NCBI GenBank assembly: GCA_030145305.1
Contig: JAQYVX010000001.1
Span: 186,001-250,000 of the forward strand
Origin: Halarcobacter sp.
Lineage (GTDB): Bacteria > Campylobacterota > Campylobacteria > Campylobacterales > Arcobacteraceae
Length of the DNA stretch: 64,000 nucleotides
Direction of reading: 5' to 3'
Shown here: piece after piece, positions 35,654 to 41,823 of the stretch
Position numbering within the stretch: position 1 is the first letter of the stretch
How the letters are laid out: each line of letters starts with the position of its first letter
Program-made: the position numbers and the translations under genes
Notes under the pieces: generated by a model
Database searches by the model: none
What the model saw: the letters and a program-made list of their open reading frames with translations, nothing else
Told to the model about the DNA's origin: nothing

Positions 35654-36388
35654 ATGCCAAACAAAATAAAATCTTTATCAAAAGGCTTAAAAGTCTATAA
35701 AAGTATTGTTGACTATGGCAGACCAATACTTGCAAAAACTTTATGTGAAAGTCTAAATATTGACAAAAGTACAATGTCTAGACTTTTACAAACATTAAAA
35801 GATGAAGGTTTTATTTCCTATTTAGAAAACTCTAATGAAATAATTGCAAATTCAATTGCAGATAAAACAAATCAAAGTACTAAAATAGAATTGCTTATTA
35901 ATAAAACAAATATTTTGCTAGAAGATATTGCAAAAACTACGGGAGAATGTGCTTATATTGGAGTATTTGATGATTATAAAGTTTTATATTTAAATCAGAT
36001 TGATTTTTCATCAAGAACAATCAAAACACGAAATAATATAGGTGTTCATTCCCAACTTCATACAAATGCCTTAGGTAAATCTATTTTAGCTTTTGGGAAT
36101 TATGATTTAGAAAAAATAAAACTAAAACAATATACAAGCACAACAATTACAAATATCAAAAAATTGGAAGAAGAGTTAGAAGAAGTAAGAAATAGAGGCT
36201 TTTCCATAGATAATAAAGAGTATCAAGATGGTATGTGTTGTGTTGCCGTTCCTCTATTCAATAAAGAAAATATTTTGATAGCAGCAGTTGGAATATCTGG
36301 AAGTTCTAAGCGTTTGGATTTTAATAAAATATTAGAAATTGGGAATACTATTTCAAATTTAGTACCAAAATATGAGATAGTGTATTAG
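35654..36388 (+). CDS. IclR-family transcriptional regulator
   Basis: The 244-residue regulator has an N-terminal winged helix-turn-helix (SLSKGLKVYKSIVDYGRPILAKTLCESLNIDKSTMSRLLQTLKDEGFI, about 5-52) and the IclR effector domain (about 70-235) with HTNALGKSILAF, RNRGFSIDNKEYQDGMCCVAVPLF and IAAVGISGS. It may sense a small carboxylate-type ligand. It probably controls itself through the palindrome in front of it. The last codons touch a transposase remnant, so the original C-terminus may have been altered slightly. Confidence 0.87.
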   Translation: MPNKIKSLSKGLKVYKSIVDYGRPILAKTLCESLNIDKSTMSRLLQTLKDEGFISYLENSNEIIANSIADKTNQSTKIELLINKTNILLEDIAKTTGECAYIGVFDDYKVLYLNQIDFSSRTIKTRNNIGVHSQLHTNALGKSILAFGNYDLEKIKLKQYTSTTITNIKKLEEELEEVRNRGFSIDNKEYQDGMCCVAVPLFNKENILIAAVGISGSSKRLDFNKILEIGNTISNLVPKYEIVY

Positions 36389-36720
36389 GAGTAGGACTAA
36401 ATGGTAAAAAAGGGATATGGGGGTTATACATATCTGAAAATGAAGGTGCTAACTTTTGGTTACAAGTTTTAACAGATCTAGATAATAGAGGGATACAAGA
36501 TATACTGATAGCATCGATTGATGGTTTAAAAGTCTTTCCAGAAGCCATAAAAACTATTTATCCAAAAACAGAAGTTCAATTATGTATTGTATATCAAATC
36601 AGAAATTCCTTACGATATGTAGCTTAAAAAATCAAAAAGAGTTTATGAAAGACCTCAAACTTATCTATCGGGCTACTTCTAAAGAAGATGCTGAAATTGA
36701 ATGGACAATGCCTATTTAGA
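36382..36720 (+). pseudogene. IS256-family transposase remnant
   Basis: Read in frame from 36382, the translation begins VLGVGLNGKKGIWGLYISEN and continues EGANFWLQVLTDLDNRGIQDILIASIDGL, then QLCIVYQIRNSL. This is the central part of an IS256/Mutator-type transposase, including the Asp of SIDGL. A frameshift near 36626 moves the rest (KNQKEFMKDLKLIYRATSKEDAEIE) into another frame, and a stop follows at about 36720. Only some 110 of ~400 codons remain and no terminal repeats are seen, so it is inactive. It overlaps the last codons of the IclR gene and marks the left edge of the accessory segment. Confidence 0.8.
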
Positions 36721-36869
36721 TAAAGCTTTAAATATCTAATTTTAAAGCTCGCTTTATTTGTTCCATAATACCTTAATATTTGTGGAACTTTGTAGTTTTT
36801 ACTTTTTGAACACTTTGTTGAACACGGAAGATTAATATGAATGATTTGTGTTCCAAAACCTAGTAGTTT
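36721..36869. other. non-coding stretch between transposase remnant and attC array
   Basis: About 150 bases of AT-rich DNA without a credible gene. A minus-strand frame across 36624-36902 is largely antisense to the transposase remnant and is not believed. The stretch may be decayed insertion-sequence or cassette DNA. Confidence 0.4.
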
Positions 36870-37031
36870 AGGTAACGGCGGTGCTGAGCACCACTCAGTC
36901 ATATTTCAGAAATCACGGAGTGTTTTCTGGAAGATGGATGAGTGTGTGTCTCCTGTCATTTGTTGTTCGTAGCGAAGCGAAGAATGACAAATGATGGGTG
37001 ACACGTTCAGTGGTCAGCACCGCCGTTGTTC
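36870..37031 (-). repeat. attC-like site E (ORF-less cassette)
   Basis: On the minus strand the site runs from GAACAAC (37031-37025) to GTTACC(T) (about 36876-36870). The ends pair over a long stem (AACGGCGGTGCTGA on both arms, then CCACT). Nested hairpins lie inside (TCATTTGT with ACAAATGA, GTGTC with GACAC). Its GC content is far above the surroundings. Only 19 bases separate it from site D, so the cassette holds no gene. Its opening core GAACAAC is the exact complement of the core closing site D. The lack of the usual unpaired spacer makes it less typical than sites A-D. Confidence 0.5.
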
Positions 37032-37057
37032 GTTCACGCGAAGCGGGAACGAACAAC
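37025..37057. repeat. perfect 11-bp inverted repeat between two attC-like sites
   Basis: GTTGTTCGTTC (37025-37035) and GAACGAACAAC (37047-37057) are exact inverted copies around an 11-base GC-rich centre. The two GTTGTTC cores sit at its outer ends and form the boundaries of the gene-less cassette. Confidence 0.7.
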
Positions 37058-37186
37058 GACTGAGTTGAGAAACAAGGTAATCTAACGTCTTAAATATTTA
37101 AATTATTATATATCTTTATGCGATACATAACAGCTTGATATTTTCGCGTCTATTACCTTGTTTCTTTCTCCAACGCTTTGTTATAC
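37051..37186 (-). repeat. attC-like recombination site D
   Basis: On the minus strand it runs from GTATAAC (37186-37180) to GTTGTTC (37057-37051), 136 bp. The left arm reads TAACAAAGCGTTGGAGAAAG, and the right arm is its imperfect inverse with AAACAAGGTAAT shared by both, plus a mismatched central spacer as in attC sites. The stop codon of the ADP-ribosyltransferase-like gene lies inside the GTATAAC core. That core is the complement (7/7) of the GTTATAC core that closes site C on the other side of the cassette. Confidence 0.72.
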
Positions 37187-38167
37187 ACTTGTTTGTTCAA
37201 ATCTACCATCATCATATACTGTACTAATTTTATTGTAATTAGTTGTTTTTATAGTTTCTTCAAAATATTCTTCATTAATTGGAAATCCTTTTGTAATTAT
37301 ATTATTAACATCATAATCATTTTCAAATAAATAAGGATTAACAATAAACTTTTTTTCATTGTTTTCTATATACTCCATACCAAAAATAAAGTGAGGCAAT
37401 AAGCCACCCTTTATACTTATTTCATTTTCATGGTCATATCTTGCTTCATAAATAGGTAAATTAATACTATTACATAAAGTTTTTAAATGTCCTTGGTTTC
37501 TACTATAAATTGCAAAATCAAGATATGGCTTTTTTAATATAAAATGAAACATGATTTTATCATTACTTTCACTTCCTGTAAAACTCCAAGCTAATTCAGA
37601 ACATAGTGATGTGGAAGTATAGTGAGAAAAATTATTTACTATCTCATTACAAGTATGTAAATAAGCATAATAATAGTCTTTTATTCTTAATTTATTTTTA
37701 TCAGTTAATTCAGAAATTCTATTTAAAAAAAAAATTTTGTTATTTTCATCTAAAAAATAGTTTTCAAAAGCATTATCCTCATTACTTTCATCACCATTAT
37801 TCTTCAAATTATCTTCTATTGCATTAAAAATATATGAGAATGTATTATTGGAAATATCATTTATATCTAACATATAATCTCTAGTATCACTATTTGTGTT
37901 ATTCATTCCATTATCTTTGTAATAATTAGAAGCTTTTTCTCCAACAATGAATAATTTATCAAATATTTCATCTTGACTATGAGTATTTAATCTATACATT
38001 AAATTACTTTTTTTCTCACCTCTATATAATATTTTAATATTTGTATTTAAATTATCATTTAAAATATTTTTTGCTTGATTAAATATAGCTATTTCATCTT
38101 CAGTAAGATTTCTTTTTTGACTATCTTCTACGATAAAAATATCATTTGGTGTATTATATGTATCCAT
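37181..38167 (-). CDS. cassette gene: ADP-ribosyltransferase-like protein
   Basis: This is a 328-residue acidic, Asn-rich soluble protein with no signal peptide. I recognise no named family, but three spaced motifs match the R-S-E pattern of arginine-type ADP-ribosyltransferases: ILYRGEK (Arg49), SHYTSTSLCS (STS at 185-187) and HENEISIKGGLLPHF (Glu247 and Glu249, an ExE motif). If real, it would modify a target protein or nucleic acid with ADP-ribose, as toxins and defence effectors do. The stop codon TAA overlaps the attC core. Its start lies 26 bases after the upstream attC end, with AAAGGAATTATT as ribosome binding site. Confidence 0.5.
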   Translation of the reverse strand: MDTYNTPNDIFIVEDSQKRNLTEDEIAIFNQAKNILNDNLNTNIKILYRGEKKSNLMYRLNTHSQDEIFDKLFIVGEKASNYYKDNGMNNTNSDTRDYMLDINDISNNTFSYIFNAIEDNLKNNGDESNEDNAFENYFLDENNKIFFLNRISELTDKNKLRIKDYYYAYLHTCNEIVNNFSHYTSTSLCSELAWSFTGSESNDKIMFHFILKKPYLDFAIYSRNQGHLKTLCNSINLPIYEARYDHENEISIKGGLLPHFIFGMEYIENNEKKFIVNPYLFENDYDVNNIITKGFPINEEYFEETIKTTNYNKISTVYDDGRFEQTSV

Positions 38168-38192
38168 AAATAATAATTCCTTTGGTTAGTGT

Positions 38193-38261
38193 GTATAACG
38201 TTTGAAGTGAGCTAATAAATTGCTCGTAGGATAATTTATTGGCTCCTCTGATTTGTTAGCC
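38193..38261 (-). repeat. attC-like recombination site C
   Basis: This 69-bp site on the minus strand runs from GGCTAAC (38261-38255) to GTTATAC (38199-38193). The left arm TAACAAATCAGAGGAGCC pairs with the right arm (inverse TAACGTTTGAAGTGAGCT). Mismatches fall in the central spacer and the stem then extends through AATAAATT. This is the cleanest attC in the array and resembles sites known from class 1 and chromosomal integrons. Confidence 0.8.
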
Positions 38262-38873
38262 TTATTTAACTTTGATATTTTCTTTTGTCACCCATCCAAT
38301 TTTTCCTTTATCAGTACCAGTCGAAACTCTGATTTTATACCATGTCAAAGAGTCTATGGTTTGTTCTCCAAGTATATTGAGAGGTGTGCCAATCATTAGC
38401 CTTGGAATATCTTGATTTGATTTTGATAGTGGATTGAACAATGCTTGTTTATCTGGTTTATTAAATAATCTATTACCTAGACTATTGTCCTTAATTACAT
38501 ATTGTGTTTGAGATGTTGATGTATAACTTTGAATTCGATGTCTTTCTTCAAGAAGAAGAAAAGCAATTTCTTTTTTACAAGTTCTTGAATCTTTCATTTG
38601 ATCAGGTAAAGAATCGTATGGTAAACCTTGATATTCAGTATTGTTAAGAGTGTACATACCTTCTGCGTTAAATTTTACACCCAAAAGTTTTGATAAGGGT
38701 TTTATATTACCTGCTATTTTTGCTTTTATCGTTGAACGATTAATAGAACCAGATAGACTTACTTCATCACATATTGATTTTGCAAAAATAGAAATATCAT
38801 TTAGGGTTTCTGCATAACATGAAATAGTAAGTACTATTGATAATGGAAATAAAACAATTTTTTTTGGAAACAT
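38262..38873 (-). CDS. cassette gene: secreted SH3-domain protein
   Basis: The 203-residue protein has a Sec signal peptide (MFPKKIVLFPLSIVLTISCYA) and a C-terminal bacterial SH3-like domain (about 155-203: LMIGTPLNILGEQTIDSLTWYKIRV...GKIGWVTKENIKV). The middle part (SLSGSINRSTIKAKIAGNIKPLSKLLGVKFNAEG) is unfamiliar. It probably binds cell-wall or surface ligands in the periplasm. The frame extends to a TTG inside the upstream attC at 38939, but ATG 38873 follows TATAGGAGTAATA and begins the signal peptide, so it is chosen. The stop codon directly abuts its attC. Confidence 0.75.
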   Translation of the reverse strand: MFPKKIVLFPLSIVLTISCYAETLNDISIFAKSICDEVSLSGSINRSTIKAKIAGNIKPLSKLLGVKFNAEGMYTLNNTEYQGLPYDSLPDQMKDSRTCKKEIAFLLLEERHRIQSYTSTSQTQYVIKDNSLGNRLFNKPDKQALFNPLSKSNQDIPRLMIGTPLNILGEQTIDSLTWYKIRVSTGTDKGKIGWVTKENIKVK

Positions 38874-38896
38874 TATTACTCCTATATTTGTTGTAT

Positions 38897-38966
38897 TGCT
38901 AACGTTTGAGTTGAGAAATATTTGAGCCGCAGGAGTCAAATATTTCTCTCCAATGATTTGTTATCT
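38897..38966 (-). repeat. attC-like recombination site B
   Basis: This 70-bp site on the minus strand runs from AGATAAC (38966-38960) to GTTAGCA (38903-38897). Both arms carry GAGAAATATTTGA as a 13-bp exact inverted repeat; the outer TAACAAATCATTG and inverse TAACGTTTGAGTT match only at the core. The downstream gene of the array opens with TTAGC, complementary to its own GGCTAAC core. The end of the DUF6602 coding region lies within this site. Confidence 0.78.
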
Positions 38967-40036
38967 TTTATATTAAAAATCATTTCATGAGTATTAGTTT
39001 CACTATCAGATTGATATGAAAAGCTAAATGAATTAACATCATAATTTAACCCATCTTTATTAAAATCTTCACAACTAATATTTCCCCACATATCTTCATA
39101 GCAAATTGCACATACTTTGAAGTTTTCGTTTCCATTTTTTAGTAAATATTTACCAAAAGCTTCTTTTGATAATGTATTTGATATTCCTGATAAAAATGAT
39201 AGGATTTCAAAATTTTTGATATTATCGTCAGTTTCAACTTGTACCCATTTATGGATTTTAAATTTAATTTTATTAAATTCAATATCGTTCATAATTAAAT
39301 TTCTATCATTTAATGTTCGCATGTGTCCATCTAATTGAATACTTGCTTTTATAGCAAGTGCAAACTGCGCTCTATTCATTTTTTCCAATACTTCATTATC
39401 AGTTAATATTTTATCTGCTATATCAAAAGCTTCATTAACATTCATTCCACCATTTTCTTTCCAAAGTTCAAGCCATTTTTCATTAGTAAAAAAATCTTTT
39501 AAAAAATGTTCCTCTACTGTTTTAAAAGAGTAACTTTTATCAGAAACACAAATTACTGAAATTATTGGATTAATAAAAAAATTTTGATCATTTTTTTTAT
39601 ATCTTTCTAATTCATTGCCTTGAATATCACTTGAAAAAGCAAATAATACAGTTGGTGAGATACCACCCATTTTTTTATAGTTATAAAATTTATCAATGGT
39701 CGTTTTTAACTCGGTTGCATTTAATGAACTTTTTACTTCAAAAACATATTTTACTGCTTCTATTGGTATAAATGACAAGTCATTTTTTACATAACGAGGT
39801 AATATGTCATTATCATAAACAATTATATCTGTTTCATTTGATTGTTCATCTTTTGAGTTTTCAACTATCCCTTTTGTAACTATATATCTTGTTGGAATAA
39901 CTTTTTCTATGAGTTCTGATAACTCACTTTCATTAAAGCTACCTTTCATACCTTGGTGATTTACATCTTTATTATTTTGATATTCTTGCTTTAAGCAGGT
40001 TATTCTATTATTTATTTTTGTATGTAATATCCCCAT
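38936..40036 (-). CDS. cassette gene: DUF6602 nuclease-like protein
   Basis: The 366-residue soluble protein has an N-terminal domain that matches DUF6602 as I recall it: NHQGMKGSFNESELSELIEKVIPTRYIVTKG, then ETDIIVYD (Asp70) and FIPIEAVKYVFEVKSSL (Glu100, Lys102). The E36...D70...ExK arrangement is that of the PD-(D/E)XK nuclease fold, so DNA cleavage or binding is plausible. The C-terminal ~200 residues are unassigned. The last nine or so codons (DNKSLERNI) are encoded by the arm of the attC, an unusual fusion of gene end and recombination site. ATG 40036 follows AAGGAAAAAT. Confidence 0.65.
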   Translation of the reverse strand: MGILHTKINNRITCLKQEYQNNKDVNHQGMKGSFNESELSELIEKVIPTRYIVTKGIVENSKDEQSNETDIIVYDNDILPRYVKNDLSFIPIEAVKYVFEVKSSLNATELKTTIDKFYNYKKMGGISPTVLFAFSSDIQGNELERYKKNDQNFFINPIISVICVSDKSYSFKTVEEHFLKDFFTNEKWLELWKENGGMNVNEAFDIADKILTDNEVLEKMNRAQFALAIKASIQLDGHMRTLNDRNLIMNDIEFNKIKFKIHKWVQVETDDNIKNFEILSFLSGISNTLSKEAFGKYLLKNGNENFKVCAICYEDMWGNISCEDFNKDGLNYDVNSFSFSYQSDSETNTHEMIFNIKDNKSLERNI

Positions 40037-40069
40037 ATTTTTCCTTAGGTAATTTGTATGTGTAATGTA

Positions 40070-40200
40070 AGATAACGTTTGACTTAAGTGGACAAGGGTA
40101 TTTGATCACTTAACTATCTGAATTACATTCTAGCTTTTTTAGACTTTAAAGTGTAAGTTATCACAAGTACACCCTTATTTACTTCTAGGATTTGTTAGGT
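40070..40200 (-). repeat. attC-like recombination site A
   Basis: This 131-bp site on the minus strand runs from ACCTAAC (40200-40194, a perfect RYYYAAC core) to GTTATCT (40076-40070). The arms TAACAAATCCTAGAAGT and inverse TAACGTTTGACTTAAGT pair with mismatches in the spacer. The stem then continues through AAGGGT, and an interior segment of ~60 bases can fold separately. The stop codon of the cassette gene touches the core. GTTATCT is the complement (7/7) of the AGATAAC core of site B, as expected for the cassette between them. Confidence 0.78.
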
Positions 40201-40751
40201 TATGCAACTATCTCATCCCGAACATTTTCAAGTAATAATTCTTTATCTTCTTGATTATCTATTAAGTCTAATATATTTGTTAGTTCGAATCTTAATTCTT
40301 CAACCAATTCATTTCTATCATTTAAATTATTTAGGTTATCTAATTTGTCAGACTTTTTGAATAGTCTTTGAATTTTACCAGGTATGCCTAACCTTCTTTC
40401 ATCTCTAATTATGTCATGCTGTGGTGTATTTTCATGTTGATAAAATTCTTCAATAACATAGTCCGAAAAACTTTTAGCATCTTTTACCATATAATCAATC
40501 CCTGATCTAAATGAACCATACCCTGCTACACCTGCATAAATTAACCCAGCAACAGTTATCCATGTTTTGAGAGAACCATCTTCAACGGTTATTGTAATTT
40601 CAATAGGTTGTTTAAAATATTTTTTTGCCCACTCTTGTGAATTCGTTTCGAGATATAATTTTATTTCATCATGGCTTTTTTGTTTTAATTCGTAATCATA
40701 ATTTATATGTATATATGTTTCAGCAATTTCGCGAGATTTTGTTTTTTTCAT
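40200..40751 (-). CDS. cassette gene: unknown 183-residue protein
   Basis: I do not recognise this protein. Residues 1-55 are charged (MKKTKSREIAETYIHINYDYELK). A short hydrophobic, glycine-rich stretch TWITVAGLIYAGVAGYGSFRSGIDYMV at about 63-89 could be one membrane pass or a buried helix. The C-terminus (about 130-183) is helical with coiled-coil character (KSDKLDNLNNLNDRNELVEEL). It is the first cassette of the array, and its TAA stop abuts attC site A. ATG 40751 follows AAAGGTATATC. Confidence 0.6.
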   Translation of the reverse strand: MKKTKSREIAETYIHINYDYELKQKSHDEIKLYLETNSQEWAKKYFKQPIEITITVEDGSLKTWITVAGLIYAGVAGYGSFRSGIDYMVKDAKSFSDYVIEEFYQHENTPQHDIIRDERRLGIPGKIQRLFKKSDKLDNLNNLNDRNELVEELRFELTNILDLIDNQEDKELLLENVRDEIVA

Positions 40752-40774
40752 ATGATATACCTTTTATTTTAGTA

Positions 40775-40829
40775 ACCTAACTATTTATTGAATATACATT
40801 ATATATAAAACACCCTAAAAATCAACAAA
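40775..40829 (-). promoter_or_regulatory. 5' boundary of the cassette array with Pc-like promoter
   Basis: On the minus strand GTTAGGT (40781-40775) is the exact complement of the ACCTAAC core of attC site A, so it marks the recombination point where the first cassette begins (attI-like or former attC end). Just upstream lies TATAAT (40803-40798) with TTGATT (40825-40820) at 16 bp. The resulting promoter would read straight into the first cassette. Confidence 0.5.
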
Positions 40830-41282
40830 TAACATGCACAAAAAATGTCGTATATCAAAATGCCTACAAACACCTTAAATAAGCTATTTTTGTAGATGTT
40901 ACTATAAAAAATATTAGAAATCGAGATCCTTCTTAAATAAATTTCAAGTTTATGATATGCTTTTTATGTATGTTTATTGTAGATATTTAGATGATAATAG
41001 TATATATTGTATGTATATTAAGGCGATATCGTAATAAACCTGCAAAATGTTAAATATATTATGAGGAGTAATGGGGATAGAAAATAGCTACAAAGATAAA
41101 TTATAAAACAAGTTCAACAACCTGTACTTTTTGGAACTTTCTCAAAATAAGTAGTAAAAGCTACACTGTGATACAATTTTAATAACTATCAGTTATTGAC
41201 ACAAAATTCTGAACAGTCTTTGTATTAAATAAAAGAAAAATTTAACGCTTGATTACTCAAAACTTCTTTTAAATTAAATGTT
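40830..41282. other. gene-less stretch next to the array
   Basis: About 450 bases of AT-rich DNA without a credible gene on either strand. It holds a 7-bp hairpin (AATAACT 41181-41187, AGTTATT 41191-41197). There is no recognisable piece of an integron integrase, although intI or attI remains would be expected on this side of the array. Confidence 0.5.
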
Positions 41283-41558
41283 TTATCTAGTTTTTAGACT
41301 ATTATCAAAATTTTCTAAATATTTAAAATCTGTACTTAGTTTTTTCTTTTCCATAATTTTATCTATATTAAACAAACTCTCAAGAAGTGTAACTCCTATT
41401 GCTTCACCTATATCATATGTTTGATATATATATTTATTTTCTTGGAAATTGTTTTCTATTGATGCTTCTTCTTTTTCCCAAATAAATATATTTTCTTCTT
41501 GCTTGTCATTTGAAATTAAATTAGTAAGCAATATTAACATAAGCATGATTTTTTTCAT
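41283..41558 (-). CDS. small secreted protein of unknown function
   Basis: The 91-residue protein begins with a short hydrophobic signal (MKKIMLMLILLTNLIS) and is followed by an acidic, helical region (WEKEEASIENNFQENKYIYQTYDIGEAIGVTLLESLFNIDKIMEKKK). The ATG follows AGGAGAGAATAAGTT, a good ribosome binding site, which supports a real gene. I know no homologous family. It sits between the cassette array and radA and may be host DNA. Confidence 0.6.
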   Translation of the reverse strand: MKKIMLMLILLTNLISNDKQEENIFIWEKEEASIENNFQENKYIYQTYDIGEAIGVTLLESLFNIDKIMEKKKLSTDFKYLENFDNSLKTR

Positions 41559-41823
41559 AACTTATTCTCTCCTCTTGTAAACTCAATTATTAGTAAATAA
41601 ATATTATATGATATTTATTCTTATTCGGAGAAAATAACAAATAAAACAACTGCTTAATATATTTATAAATTAAGCTTATTTTTAAGAATATTAAAAAAAT
41701 ATTGCATATTGACATATTTATAAAGACTTGTAATTATATTAGATATTCTAAGAAATACAATTGTAATAAAAGAATTAAACAAAAATAATATAAAATCCCC
41801 TTTAGATTTTTAAGGAAATAATT

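Noticed and set aside
36624-36902. 92-codon minus-strand frame next to the IS256 relic
   Set aside because: Much of it is antisense to the transposase remnant and it crosses into the attC-like hairpin; it has no ribosome binding site. I treat it as a chance frame.
38874-38939. N-terminal extension of the SH3-domain cassette protein
   Set aside because: It would start at a TTG inside attC site B and bury the signal peptide; the ATG at 38873 has an AGGAG site.
40830-41282. Possible integron integrase or second IS remnant right of the array
   Set aside because: All frames were read by eye; no tyrosine-recombinase or transposase motif was found.
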